DNA of 58,725 nucleotides from an uncultured Opitutaceae bacterium (GTDB lineage Bacteria > Verrucomicrobiota > Verrucomicrobiia > Opitutales > Opitutaceae), in the NCBI GenBank assembly GCA_903929355.1, contig CAIYUN010000066.1, positions 1 through 58,725 on the forward strand, written 5' to 3'. The notes beneath the pieces are model-generated. The model had not been told where the DNA came from. It saw only the letters and a list, made by a program, of their open reading frames with translations, and searched no databases. This document shows, piece by piece, positions 1 to 9,975 of the stretch; within the stretch, counting starts at the first letter, position 1, and each line of letters starts with the position of its first letter. A program made the position numbers and the translations under genes.

Positions 1-1
1 C

Positions 2-1927
2 ATCACAGTCAACAGCGTGGGGCTGACCGATGTCTTCGCACCGGCCAACACCAACGACGGCCTCCATGATGACAGCAGCGGCTCGGCCGTGTGGAACAAC
101 CTGACCGGAGGTGTTTTCACCCTGCACGACAGTGCGAGCGTGCTGGGCTACAGCGGCTCGGTGTTCACCAACGCGACGGGTGGGAGCTTTGTGCACGTCG
201 GCTCTCAGACGGGCCTTGTGGAATGGGGCTTCGTGAACCACGGGCTGATCAACGTGACCGGGGGCACGCTGGAGTTTGACAACACGAGCCTGACGAGTGA
301 CGGCACGGTGAGCGTCAGCGCGGGCGCGACGCTGGCGTTCTCGCAAAGCACGCTGGGCGACGGCACAAGCCTGCTGGTCAACGGGGGTGGGAGCGCCGCG
401 CTTCTCGACACTTTGACCGTGGCGGGGACGGCCACGATCACCAATCTCGTCTGGAACCCCAGCGCCGTGCTCACGGGCAGGAACGCGACGGTGACGCTGG
501 GCGGCGCGGTGGTGCTCAACCCCGGGGCGGCCAACGCCAATGAGTACCTTTATGCGAACTGCAGGCTCATCACGGTGAACAGCGTGGGGCTGACCGAGGT
601 CTTTGCGCCGGCGAACACCAACGACGGCCTCTCTGATAATGGCAGCGGCACGGCCATTTGGAACAATCAGTCCGGGGGTGTCTTCACGCTGCATGACAGC
701 GCAAGCGTGCTGGGTAGCAGCAGCTCGGTCTTCACCAACCTGGCGGGTGGAAGCCTGGTCCATGACGGCTCGCAGACCGGAGTGGTCGAATGGGGGTTGG
801 TGAACCACGGACTGATCAACGTGGCCGGGGGCACGCTGGAGTTCTCCGACACCACGCTGACAAGCGACGGCACGGTGAGCGTGAGCGCTGGCGCGACGCT
901 GGCGTTCTCGCAAAGCACGCTGGGCGATGGCACGACCTTGGCGGTCAACGGGGGCGGGAGCGCGGCACTCCTTGACACCCTGACCCTGGCGGGGGCGGCC
1001 ACGATCTCCAATCTCGTCTGGTCACCGAACGCCCTGCTGACGGGGGCCGACTCAACGGTGACCCTGGGGGGCGCGGTGGTGCTCAACCCCGGGTCCGGCA
1101 ACGCCAACGAGAATCTTTACGCCAGCACCGGGGAGATCACCGTCAACAGTGTGGGACTGACTGATGTCTTCGCGCCGGCCAACACCAACGACGGTCTTTA
1201 CGACAGTAACACCGGCACCACAGTTTGGAACAACCTGGCTGGGGGTGTCTTCACCTTGCACGACAGCGCCAGCGTGTTGGGATCCGCTGGTTCGGTGTTC
1301 ACCAACGCGGTGGGAGGGATTTTTGCCCACACGGGTGGTCAGACCGGATTGGTGGAGTGGGGGTTCGTGAACCACGGGCTGATCAACGTGACCGGGGGCA
1401 CGCTGGAGTTCTCCGACACCACGCTGACAAGTGACGGCACGGTGAGCGTGAGCGCCGGCGCGTCCCTGGCGTTTTCCGACAGCACGCTGGGCGACGGCAC
1501 GACTCTGGCGGTCAACGGGGGCGGGAGCGCGGCACTCCTCGACACACTGACGCTGGCCGGGACGGCCACGGTTTCCAATCTCGTCTGGGCGCCGAACGCC
1601 GTGCTCACGGGCAAGAACGCGACGGTGACGCTGGGCGGCACGGTGGTGCTCAACCCCGGGGAGGCCAACGCCAATGAGTACCTGTATGCGAACTGCAAGT
1701 TCATCACGGTCAATAGCGTGGGACTGACCGATGTCTTCGCGCCGGCGAACACCAACGACGGTCTTTATGATAACGGCAGTGGCACAGCCGTCTGGAATAA
1801 CCTGGCCGGGGGGGTCTTCACGCTGCACGACAGCGCGAGCGTGCTGGGCAATCCCGGCTCGGTGTTCACCAACGCGGTGGGCGGAAGTTTTGTGCACACG
1901 GGTTCGCAGACTGGCGTCGTGCAATGG
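2..1927 (+). repeat. 567-bp tandem coding repeats (3 full + 1 partial)
   Basis: Homologous units start at 2, 569, 1136 and 1703, each exactly 567 bp after the last, so the reading frame is kept. The units are very similar at the DNA level. The fourth matches only through about position 1925. Confidence 0.9.
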
Positions 1928-2932
1928 GCGTTCAACAACGCCGGATCGGTCGAGGTGCAGGCGGGCACGCTCACGTTCCAAGGCACGGTGGGCCAGGATG
2001 ACGGCGTGGGCGACCTGACCGGCGGGACCTGGATCGTGGACAGTAATGCCGCCTTGGTCTTTCCCGACAATCCCAGCTTCACCACGATCGCTGGCGGTGC
2101 GGCGGTCACGCTTAATGGCGCCGGTTCCACCTTTGCCGCGATCAATTCCCTCACCGCCAACAACGGCACGTTCCAGCTTCTTGGCGGGAGCGGATTCACC
2201 ACCGTGGGTGATTTCGCCAATAACGGGCTCGTCGCGGTGGATGGCTCCAGCTCGATCCTTAATGTGAGCGGGATTCTGACCGTCGGCGGTCCGGGCACTC
2301 TCTCCCTGACGAACGGCGGCACGGCGAACATCGGCGGGACGGGTCCGGCCAACGGGGCGGTGAATATTCTCAACGGTGGAACCCTTACCGGACAGGGCAT
2401 GGTCAATGGCAACGTGATTCTTGATGCTGGTGGCGCCATTGCTCCGGGCTTTGGCGGCATTGTCCGGGTCGCATTTGACGGCCCGGGCGGCCCGGGCAGC
2501 CCGGGTGGCCCGGGTTTGGGGCTCCCTTCCGGCACGCTCACGCTCAATGGTAACGTGACATTCAACGGCGGGGGCATCCTCAACTTCAGCCTGGGTGCCG
2601 GGTCGGGTCAGCTCAATCTCACCGGCGGCACGTTCACGGGGCCGGCCTCCGGTGCCCTCACGGTAAATATCACCGGACTGGACGGTTTTGGGAATGGCAC
2701 TTATGCCCTGATCGATTTCATCAGCGGTACAGCCCTCGACCTCACCGCCGGAGATTTTGTGATCGGCACCGCCCCGGTTGGGTTTAATTACGGATTCGAA
2801 GTCACCGCCGACACCGTTTCACTGGATGTTTCCGGCGGCCCGATCCCGGAGCCGTCGACGGTGGCCCTGCTGACCGGTCTCGGCGCCCTCGCCCTCGCTG
2901 CCCTCCGCCGTCGGCCGACCCGGCGCTCCTGA
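2..2932 (+). CDS. Large repeat-rich PEP-CTERM secreted protein (5' end outside window)
   Basis: The frame is open to the left edge, so the N-terminus and signal peptide are missing; the GTG at 17 is internal. At least 976 residues are present, rich in Gly, Thr, Ser, Asn and Val, as in beta-helical surface proteins. A unit beginning ITVNSVGLT recurs at bases 2, 569, 1136 and 1703, a period of exactly 567 bp (189 aa): three full units and a partial fourth that departs after about base 1925. The C-terminus has a PEP-CTERM sorting signal: PEPST, a hydrophobic stretch, then an Arg-rich tail (about 2850-2930). Family knowledge says such tails are processed by an exosortase, and none is in the window. 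It is a paralogue of the next gene, with the same LTDVFAPANTNDGL-like and FTLHDSAS-like modules. The function is unknown; a cell-surface or exopolymer-associated role is inferred. Confidence 0.85.
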   Translation: MTVNSVGLTDVFAPANTNDGLHDDSSGSAVWNNLTGGVFTLHDSASVLGYSGSVFTNATGGSFVHVGSQTGLVEWGFVNHGLINVTGGTLEFDNTSLTSDGTVSVSAGATLAFSQSTLGDGTSLLVNGGGSAALLDTLTVAGTATITNLVWNPSAVLTGRNATVTLGGAVVLNPGAANANEYLYANCRLITVNSVGLTEVFAPANTNDGLSDNGSGTAIWNNQSGGVFTLHDSASVLGSSSSVFTNLAGGSLVHDGSQTGVVEWGLVNHGLINVAGGTLEFSDTTLTSDGTVSVSAGATLAFSQSTLGDGTTLAVNGGGSAALLDTLTLAGAATISNLVWSPNALLTGADSTVTLGGAVVLNPGSGNANENLYASTGEITVNSVGLTDVFAPANTNDGLYDSNTGTTVWNNLAGGVFTLHDSASVLGSAGSVFTNAVGGIFAHTGGQTGLVEWGFVNHGLINVTGGTLEFSDTTLTSDGTVSVSAGASLAFSDSTLGDGTTLAVNGGGSAALLDTLTLAGTATVSNLVWAPNAVLTGKNATVTLGGTVVLNPGEANANEYLYANCKFITVNSVGLTDVFAPANTNDGLYDNGSGTAVWNNLAGGVFTLHDSASVLGNPGSVFTNAVGGSFVHTGSQTGVVQWAFNNAGSVEVQAGTLTFQGTVGQDDGVGDLTGGTWIVDSNAALVFPDNPSFTTIAGGAAVTLNGAGSTFAAINSLTANNGTFQLLGGSGFTTVGDFANNGLVAVDGSSSILNVSGILTVGGPGTLSLTNGGTANIGGTGPANGAVNILNGGTLTGQGMVNGNVILDAGGAIAPGFGGIVRVAFDGPGGPGSPGGPGLGLPSGTLTLNGNVTFNGGGILNFSLGAGSGQLNLTGGTFTGPASGALTVNITGLDGFGNGTYALIDFISGTALDLTAGDFVIGTAPVGFNYGFEVTADTVSLDVSGGPIPEPSTVALLTGLGALALAALRRRPTRRS

Positions 2933-3020
2933 AAGCGCCTATCGCACAATGGCTAACGCAGGGGAAAGCCCCATCCTGGCGTAAGATATAGGCTCGAAAT
3001 TGGCTTGCCCCCGGAGAGTT

Positions 3021-3060
3021 TTTCGTCACTGATGCCAAGCCCCCCGCATCTTTGACGAAA
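3021..3060. promoter_or_regulatory. Inverted repeat just upstream of the second PEP-CTERM gene
   Basis: TTTCGTCA at 3021-3028 is exactly complementary to TGACGAAA at 3053-3060, with a 24-base loop, ending 11 bases before the ATG at 3072. It could be a leader hairpin or an operator. No clear Shine-Dalgarno sequence lies between it and the ATG. Confidence 0.35.
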
Positions 3061-3071
3061 TTCATTTTTCC

Positions 3072-6000
3072 ATGAAATCCGCGCTTCGCCGGCTGCGCGC
3101 AATTCTTTGGTTGTTGCCCGCAGTCCTCGTCGCGTTTGCCGCCGGTCAGGCAACTATTTCGGCGACGGGTAACGGCAACTGGGGCGACAGCACCACCTGG
3201 ACGGGCGGTGTCGTCCCCGGTGCGTCCGATACAGCGAGTTTCAGCGCCGTCACCCTCACGCTGGACAATAATTACACCGTCGGCGCGTTGGTCTTTGGGG
3301 CGGAGGGCTTGATCACCGGCGCCAACACCGTGCTCACCGTGAGCGGCCCCCTCACGCTCGACCCCGGGGGAGCCAACGCGAACGAGCATCTTTACGCGGG
3401 TACGAACTCGGCGACGATCACGGTGAACAGCCTGGGCCCGACCGATGTGTTCGCCTTTCCCAACACGCAGGAGGGTTTGTGGGACAATAATACGGGGACG
3501 GCCATCTGGAACAACCAGGCTGGTGCGACCTTCACCCTGCATGACGCAGCTGGAATCTATGGCGCCACCGGCTCCCAGTTCACCAACGCGGCGGGCGCGA
3601 CCTTCACGCACACCGGCCCGGGCGCCGCCCTCGTCCAGTGGACCTTTGTTAACCACGGCGTGCTCAATGTCGCCCAAGGCTCGCTGGCGTTTTCCGGGAC
3701 GACCGTGATGAGCGACGGCACCATCGGGGTCGCCTCGGGCGCGACCCTCAATCTTTCCAACACGGTCCTCGGGGCGGCGGCCACGGTTTCGCTCGCCGGC
3801 GGCGCAACGCTCGGTCTCGACAGCGTCGGGCTTGGTGCGGGCGTGGTGGTCAAGGGCGCGGGCAACACAACCTTGGCGGATGTCATCACCCTGCAACCCG
3901 GGACCGTCACGCTGGCGAATGCGGTTTGGGCGCCCGAGGCCACGCTGACGGGCACCAATTCCACCTTGGAGGTTGGCGGCCCCCTCACGCTCGACCCCGG
4001 GGGAGCCAACGCCAACGAGCATCTTTACGCGGGGACGAACTCGGCGACGATCACGGTGAACAGCCTGGGCCCGACCGATGTGTTCGCCTTTCCCAACACA
4101 CAGGAGGGTTTGTGGGACAATAATACGGGGACGGCCATCTGGAACAACCAGGCTGGTGCGACCTTCACCCTGCATGACGCAGCTGGAATCTATGGCGCCA
4201 CCGGCTCGGTTTTCACCAACACAGCCGGGGCGTCGTTCGTCCACACCGAATCAGGTTCCGCCCAAGTGCAATGGGCGTTCAGCAACGCCGGCTCGGTCGA
4301 GGTGCAGGCGGGCGGCACGCTCACGTTTCAAGGCCCTGTCGCGCAGGATAACGGCGCGGGCACGCTGACAGGGGGTTCCTGGATTGTGGACAACGGTGCC
4401 ACGCTCGTGTTTCCCGGCAACCCCAGCTTCACGACCATCGGGGCCGGGGCGGCGGTCGCCCTAAATGGCCTCACCGCCGTCTTCACCCCCGCCAACACCA
4501 TCATCACCAACCTCGGCTCTTTCTCGTTGCTCGGCGGGCAAAGCTTCGCCGTCACTCCGGGATCTGACTTTACCAACAATGGCGGGTTGACGGTCAGCGG
4601 CACCGGCTCGGCCCTGTTGGTGAATGGTAATTTCTTCAACGGGACCACCGGATCGGGTTCACTAACGGTCGCCGCCGGTGGTGCAGTCTCACTCAGCGGC
4701 AACCTGGTTCTCGCTTCGGGCAACGGCGCAGCCGGAACTGTGAATCTTAATACCAATGGGGTGCTCCAGTTGGGTGGATCGAACGGCCTGCAATCCGGCA
4801 CGGGCACGGCGACTTTCAATTGGACTGGCGGCACGCTGCAGGTTGTCGGCTCCGACTTCACGACTGCGGTTGGGGCCGCGCTCGGTGGCGGCACCAGCTC
4901 GATCCTCGACACCAACGGGTTCAACGCCACCTGGTCGGGAGTGCTGTCAGGGGCGGGCGGGCTCATGAAGCAGGGAGGGGGCACGCTTTCGCTGTCGGGG
5001 GTCAACCTTTACATGGGTGGCACCGCCATCAACGCTGGAACGGTGGTCCTGATCGGTGCCGGCAACACGATTGGAGCGAGCAGCGGAGTGACGATCGCCA
5101 GCGGTGGGGTGCTCAGCGTGCTGCACAGAGAAACCATCGCCGGACTGGCCGGGCCGGCCGGGAGCGCCGTGAGTTTGAGCAGTGGTGCCATCCTCACCAC
5201 CGGCAACGCCGGGAACACAGAATTCGACGGAGTAATCGCGGGTCCGGGCGGACTCACGAAGCAGGGTCTAGGCACCTTTACCTTGTCTGGGATCAACGCC
5301 TACACGGGTGGGACGACGGTCAGTGGCGGGATACTAAGCCTCGGCAGCCCCGGCACATTGGGCTCGGTGTTGAACGGGCTGACCATTGTAGGCGGGTCCC
5401 TAAACTTGGGGGGTACGACCCAAACGCTGTCGAGCCTGTTGCTCGCCGGCGGCGCGGTGGCTGGTGGCACGCTCGAGAGCACCGGGTCCTTTACCTTGAT
5501 AAGCGGTACGGTGAGCGCAGTGCTGGCTGGGAGCGCCGGGTTGGCGATTAACGGTTCCGGCACCGTTTCGCTTTCGGGCGCCAATTCCTATGCCGGGGTG
5601 ACCAGCCTGAATGGCGGTACTTTGGCGCTGATCAGCGCGGGTGCGCTGGGTTCGACCAGCACGATTCATTTCAACGGGGGCACCCTGCAATTCAGCGCCA
5701 CCAACACCACGGACTACTCCCTTCGATTCAGCACCGCCGCGAACCAGCAGTACCGCATAGATTCCAACGGGCGGACGGTTACCCTCGCTTCCGCCCTGAC
5801 CAGTGTCGGTGGCTCGTTGACGAAGGTTGGACCGGGCACTCTTACCCTGACCAATGCCAACAACAGCTACACTGGAAACACGATCGTGGACGGAGGAGTG
5901 CTGGCGCTCAGCACATCCGGCGCGGGGATCGGCGCCACAAATAAGTTTGTGGTGGGGAATGCCGGCACGGGGGCATTTTTGATCAGCGGGAATGCCACAA

Positions 6001-9000
6001 CTGCGCTCACGAGTTCGACCAGTTTGATCGGCAATTTGCCCGGATCCAACGGCACCGTCACGGCTTCCGGCGGCATCTTCACCACGAACAATGGGCTGGC
6101 CGTGGGCAACAGCGGAAGCGGTTCGCTCACCATCAATGGATCAGGGAACGTCACCGACACGGCCGGGTTTGTCGGAGGCCTGGAAGGCGGTATGGAAATT
6201 GGTCTCAATGCGGGTGCCACGGGCACGGTGGTCGTCGCCGGCGGCACGCTGACCAGCAACGGCATGGATGTCGGGGCCTCCGGCAACGGTTCGTTCCAGA
6301 TGACGGGCGGAACCGCCACGTTCGGCGAGTTGGATCTCGGGCTTGCGGCTGGTGCCAGCGGCGCGGCCACCTTGAGCGGGGGCACGTTGACGACCTATGG
6401 CCTTACGGCGGTGGGATCGGCCGGCAAGGGCTCGCTTGTGATCATGGGCGGCACGCTGTCGTCCGGGGGTCTTGTGATCGGGAACGAGGCCGGATCCATC
6501 GGCGCGGTCACGCTTTCCGCGGGTACCTTCAGCAGTGGGTCTATTTATATTGGCAGCTCAGCCCCCCTGCTTTCCTCCACTGGAGTGCCCAACTTGATTG
6601 CTTCCAGCACCGCCTCGTTGGCGATCAGCGGGGGGGTGCTGACCGACAATGGGGTGGTCATTGGCGAAGGCGGTGCCACGACCGGGTCGGCGACGGCGAC
6701 TGTTACGGGTGGAAAATGGACCTCCTCATTCACATACTCCGTCGGCTATGGCAGCATCGGCTCACTCAATCTCAGTGCGGGAACGGTCTCTGATCAATTC
6801 GCCGTTGTGGGCGAATACTTCCCCCCTCTTGCCACTTCGTCGAACAGTCTGGGCACGGTCACAGTTTCCGGCGGGTTGTGGGCGTCGTCCTTCGAACTTT
6901 TTGTGGGCGATGGTGCCATCGGTGTCGTGACGGTCGCCGGCACCGGCTCGATCTCGTCCCCTCTCGTGCAGCTTGCCACCGCCACTGCCAGCATCGGATT
7001 CTTTCCCGCCGGCAACGGTACGCTTGATCTGAACAGTACAACGTCGAGCCGTGGAGTGCTTTTGACCTCCCAGATCCTCGCGGGCCAAGGCACCTCCGCC
7101 TTGAACTTCAACGGCGGCATCCTCCGTGCCACTCGCAGCCAGGCCAGCTTTCTCAGTGGCTTCACCACCGGCGATGTGCAGTTCCTTTCCGGCGGCGCGT
7201 TCATCGACACCCAGACCTTTTCCATCGGCATCCCCGCCGCGATGGCTGGCGTGGGCGGTCTCACCAAGATGGGCGCCGGCACACTGACGCTGTCCGGAGC
7301 GAACACCTACACTGGTGGCACCACCTTGGGTCACGGTACGCTCGACCTCGGTAATGCGGCTGCGCTGGGCCTGACCGGCACCATCACCTTCAATGGTGGG
7401 ATTCTCCAATATGGCGCCGGGAGCGCGACCGACTATTCGAGTCGCTTCAGTTCCGCGAACACCCAGGCCTACAACATCGACACCAATGGGCAGTCGGCCA
7501 CCTTCGGCTCGGCCTTGTCGAGTTCCGGCGGGTTTCTCACCAAATTCGGTGCCGGCACCCTCACGCTCACCGGGGCCAACACCTACACCGGCGCAACGAC
7601 CATCGCCTCCGGCACGCTGCTCCTTACCGGCCTGGGATCCTTGGGCGCGGGCAGCTATGGCGGGGCGATCAGTGACGCGGGCTCATTGAATTTTGCCGGT
7701 CTTGCCACCCAGTTGTTGACCGGTGCCATTTCCGGTCCGGGCGCGCTATTCCAAACCGGTTCGGGCACGCTCACTCTCGGTGGCAACAACGCGCAAACGG
7801 GTGGGACGACGGTGGCCAACGGGGTGGTGATGCTCGTTGGCGCGGGGACGCTTGGCGCGGTGACGAATGCTTTGACTGTATCGGGTGGGCTGCTCGACTT
7901 GGGCGGGACGACGCAGACTGTTTCAAGTGTCACGCTCTCCAACGGCGCTTTGTCAGATGGCATTTTGACGAGCGGGGGTTTCTTTGCTTTGCAGGGTGGG
8001 ACCGTCAGTGCGGCCTTGGCAGGCAGCGGTGGTCTGACGAAGAGCACTGCCGGCATGGCCACGTTGTCCGGCCCCAACACTTACACCGGCGGCACCATCG
8101 TCAGTGCCGGCACATTGGTGCTCAGCGGGATCGGCACTTTGGGTAGTGCCACGGGGAGCCTGACCATTGCCGGCGGAGCGACGCTCGACCTGACCGCCAG
8201 CACCGCCAGCATTTCAGTCGGAACGCTGTTCGACAGCGGCACGCTCGCCCTCGGCACCAATAATCTCACCATCGACTTCGCGCTTGCCAACGCCTTGGCC
8301 GGCATCGGCAACAGCTACAACCCGCGTTCGGGAATCACCGGCACCGGCGCCATTGACGCCGCCGGCTCGACCGCACAGGCCGTCACCGGCCCGGCGGTTA
8401 CCGGTGGCACCACCGCCGCGCCCGAGCTTGGACTGGGCAACATCCACGTTGGAGACACGGTCACGACAACCTACGCGATCGCGAACACTGGTTCGAACGG
8501 TCCGTCGCTCAGCGGTGCGGTCCAGACCGCTGTCAACGGTGGCAACATCTCCGATCCCCGGCTTTCGGGCCTTGGGGTCTCGGCGGCCAACTTCGGCCCC
8601 GTCGCCGCCGGTGCGAAGGCCGGCAGCTTGGGCGTCACGTTCATTGGATCCTCTGCCGGTGCGATCACCGGTCAGTCGGTTGCGGTCGTCAATGAGTTCA
8701 GCAACGTGCCGGACCAAGTGATCGACATCACCGGGGCGGTCTACGCCTACGCCGCCGCCAGCCCGCTGCCGGGCGGCGTGCATTTCGGCAACTTCCATGT
8801 CGGTGATATCGTGCAGCAGGCGTTCATGGTTTCCAACGCTGCCGCCGCCTCGGGCGGCTTCACTGAAAATCTGGCGGGGGCCTTTGGCGGCGCGTCTGGG
8901 GCGGTCATGGGCGGCGGCAGCTTCGGCGGCGTCGCCCCCGGTGGGAGCAGCGGCGCGCTGACCATGGGCCTGAGCACCTCCACTGCCGGCGCGGTGACCG

Positions 9001-9956
9001 GCAGCGCGACTTACGACTTCTCCTCCCAGGCGGTCAATGGCAGCGGCCTCGGCCCGACGGCGCTCGCGCCGCAGACTGTCACCGCCTCCGCCAACGTCTA
9101 CGCCTACGCCGTCGCCAGCTCTTTGCCCTCCAGCCTCAATCTGGGTATCATGCATGTCGGGGATGCTGGCTCCACCAATCTCAGCATCACCAACACTGCG
9201 GCCCCCACTGGTGGCTTCACGGAGAACCTTGGGGCCTCCTTCGGCCCGGTCGCGCCGGGCCTGACGGGCACAGGATTCATCACCGGGCTGGCTCCCGGGG
9301 GCAGCAGCACGGCGATGGGCCTGACGCTCAACACCGATGCGGCCGGCTTGGTCATCGCGGTGCCCGTGATCGTGAACTTCACCTCTCAGGCGGTGGGCGG
9401 CAGCGGGCTGGGCAACACCGTCCTCGCCGGGCAGACCGTGGCGGTCACCGGCCAGGTCAATAACTATGCTGCGCCGGCGTTTAGTCTGGTTTCCGGTGCC
9501 GCGGGCAGTCTCACCCCCCTCACATCCACCACCTCCGTGCTGAACTTTGGCACGCTCGCGCTCGGCTCAGGCACGGTCACTCTGCAGCTGAAGCTGGCCA
9601 ACGCCGCCGCCGCCCCGGCCGACTCCGTCGACGGCGTCTTTGGTATTTCCAATCCCAGCGCGGAGTTTTTCATCACGGGAGCAAGCAACGTCACTGGACT
9701 GATTCCCGGAGCCTTCGAGGCTTTCTCGGTCGGCATCCTCGGCGGCAGCCAGCCCGGAACCTACAACGCGGTGCTGACCTTCGACGGCACGGGCGAGAAT
9801 AGCACCGGCTACGCCGGCTCGCTTGGGGAATACCAATTGGAGATCACCGGCACCATCAGTACGGTGCCCGAGCCCTCGACGGTAGCGCTGCTCACCGGCC
9901 TAGGTGTCCTTGGACTGGTCGCCCTCCGCCGTCGCCGGTCCGGCCGGTGCGACTGA
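3072..9956 (+). CDS. Giant autotransporter-type beta-strand-repeat PEP-CTERM protein
   Basis: A protein of 2294 aa. The start at 3072 gives a basic N-terminus and a hydrophobic core ending about residue 25, a plausible signal peptide. After an N-terminal module (WGDSTTWTGG...) come two copies of a roughly 210-aa module shared with the preceding gene. Many autotransporter-associated beta-strand repeats follow (LTKxGxGTLTLSGxNxYTGGT type) over roughly residues 600-1750. Four domains of about 110 residues then begin with LGNxHVGD-like motifs (about 1780-2240). The end is a PEP-CTERM tail, VPEPSTVALLTGLG, plus hydrophobic and Arg-rich parts. There is no C-terminal outer-membrane barrel, so despite the repeats it is not a classical type V autotransporter. 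Export by Sec and exosortase sorting are inferred from the family. Confidence 0.9.
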   Translation: MKSALRRLRAILWLLPAVLVAFAAGQATISATGNGNWGDSTTWTGGVVPGASDTASFSAVTLTLDNNYTVGALVFGAEGLITGANTVLTVSGPLTLDPGGANANEHLYAGTNSATITVNSLGPTDVFAFPNTQEGLWDNNTGTAIWNNQAGATFTLHDAAGIYGATGSQFTNAAGATFTHTGPGAALVQWTFVNHGVLNVAQGSLAFSGTTVMSDGTIGVASGATLNLSNTVLGAAATVSLAGGATLGLDSVGLGAGVVVKGAGNTTLADVITLQPGTVTLANAVWAPEATLTGTNSTLEVGGPLTLDPGGANANEHLYAGTNSATITVNSLGPTDVFAFPNTQEGLWDNNTGTAIWNNQAGATFTLHDAAGIYGATGSVFTNTAGASFVHTESGSAQVQWAFSNAGSVEVQAGGTLTFQGPVAQDNGAGTLTGGSWIVDNGATLVFPGNPSFTTIGAGAAVALNGLTAVFTPANTIITNLGSFSLLGGQSFAVTPGSDFTNNGGLTVSGTGSALLVNGNFFNGTTGSGSLTVAAGGAVSLSGNLVLASGNGAAGTVNLNTNGVLQLGGSNGLQSGTGTATFNWTGGTLQVVGSDFTTAVGAALGGGTSSILDTNGFNATWSGVLSGAGGLMKQGGGTLSLSGVNLYMGGTAINAGTVVLIGAGNTIGASSGVTIASGGVLSVLHRETIAGLAGPAGSAVSLSSGAILTTGNAGNTEFDGVIAGPGGLTKQGLGTFTLSGINAYTGGTTVSGGILSLGSPGTLGSVLNGLTIVGGSLNLGGTTQTLSSLLLAGGAVAGGTLESTGSFTLISGTVSAVLAGSAGLAINGSGTVSLSGANSYAGVTSLNGGTLALISAGALGSTSTIHFNGGTLQFSATNTTDYSLRFSTAANQQYRIDSNGRTVTLASALTSVGGSLTKVGPGTLTLTNANNSYTGNTIVDGGVLALSTSGAGIGATNKFVVGNAGTGAFLISGNATTALTSSTSLIGNLPGSNGTVTASGGIFTTNNGLAVGNSGSGSLTINGSGNVTDTAGFVGGLEGGMEIGLNAGATGTVVVAGGTLTSNGMDVGASGNGSFQMTGGTATFGELDLGLAAGASGAATLSGGTLTTYGLTAVGSAGKGSLVIMGGTLSSGGLVIGNEAGSIGAVTLSAGTFSSGSIYIGSSAPLLSSTGVPNLIASSTASLAISGGVLTDNGVVIGEGGATTGSATATVTGGKWTSSFTYSVGYGSIGSLNLSAGTVSDQFAVVGEYFPPLATSSNSLGTVTVSGGLWASSFELFVGDGAIGVVTVAGTGSISSPLVQLATATASIGFFPAGNGTLDLNSTTSSRGVLLTSQILAGQGTSALNFNGGILRATRSQASFLSGFTTGDVQFLSGGAFIDTQTFSIGIPAAMAGVGGLTKMGAGTLTLSGANTYTGGTTLGHGTLDLGNAAALGLTGTITFNGGILQYGAGSATDYSSRFSSANTQAYNIDTNGQSATFGSALSSSGGFLTKFGAGTLTLTGANTYTGATTIASGTLLLTGLGSLGAGSYGGAISDAGSLNFAGLATQLLTGAISGPGALFQTGSGTLTLGGNNAQTGGTTVANGVVMLVGAGTLGAVTNALTVSGGLLDLGGTTQTVSSVTLSNGALSDGILTSGGFFALQGGTVSAALAGSGGLTKSTAGMATLSGPNTYTGGTIVSAGTLVLSGIGTLGSATGSLTIAGGATLDLTASTASISVGTLFDSGTLALGTNNLTIDFALANALAGIGNSYNPRSGITGTGAIDAAGSTAQAVTGPAVTGGTTAAPELGLGNIHVGDTVTTTYAIANTGSNGPSLSGAVQTAVNGGNISDPRLSGLGVSAANFGPVAAGAKAGSLGVTFIGSSAGAITGQSVAVVNEFSNVPDQVIDITGAVYAYAAASPLPGGVHFGNFHVGDIVQQAFMVSNAAAASGGFTENLAGAFGGASGAVMGGGSFGGVAPGGSSGALTMGLSTSTAGAVTGSATYDFSSQAVNGSGLGPTALAPQTVTASANVYAYAVASSLPSSLNLGIMHVGDAGSTNLSITNTAAPTGGFTENLGASFGPVAPGLTGTGFITGLAPGGSSTAMGLTLNTDAAGLVIAVPVIVNFTSQAVGGSGLGNTVLAGQTVAVTGQVNNYAAPAFSLVSGAAGSLTPLTSTTSVLNFGTLALGSGTVTLQLKLANAAAAPADSVDGVFGISNPSAEFFITGASNVTGLIPGAFEAFSVGILGGSQPGTYNAVLTFDGTGENSTGYAGSLGEYQLEITGTISTVPEPSTVALLTGLGVLGLVALRRRRSGRCD
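3345..3574 (+). repeat. Recent 230-bp internal duplication, copy 1
   Basis: The segment 3345-3574 recurs at 3978-4207, exactly 633 bp (211 codons) downstream, with only about three mismatches seen by eye. It encodes the module running from GPLTLDPGGANANEHLYAG to GIYGATGS. Confidence 0.9.
3978..4207 (+). repeat. Recent 230-bp internal duplication, copy 2
   Basis: Second, near-identical copy of 3345-3574, in the same frame of the same gene. The flanks of the two copies are much less alike, so the copying or conversion event is confined to this segment. Confidence 0.9.
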
Positions 9957-9975
9957 GAAAGCTCGCCCAAGCCAA

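Noticed and set aside
2-2932. Tandem repeats as a CRISPR array
   Set aside because: Units are 567 bp, coding and in frame; no short repeat-spacer pattern exists.
2933-3071. Sigma-54 (-24/-12) promoter upstream of the PEP-CTERM gene
   Set aside because: TGGC elements are present but none has a GC at the required spacing.
3072-9956. Classical type V autotransporter
   Set aside because: No C-terminal outer-membrane beta-barrel; the end is a PEP-CTERM signal.
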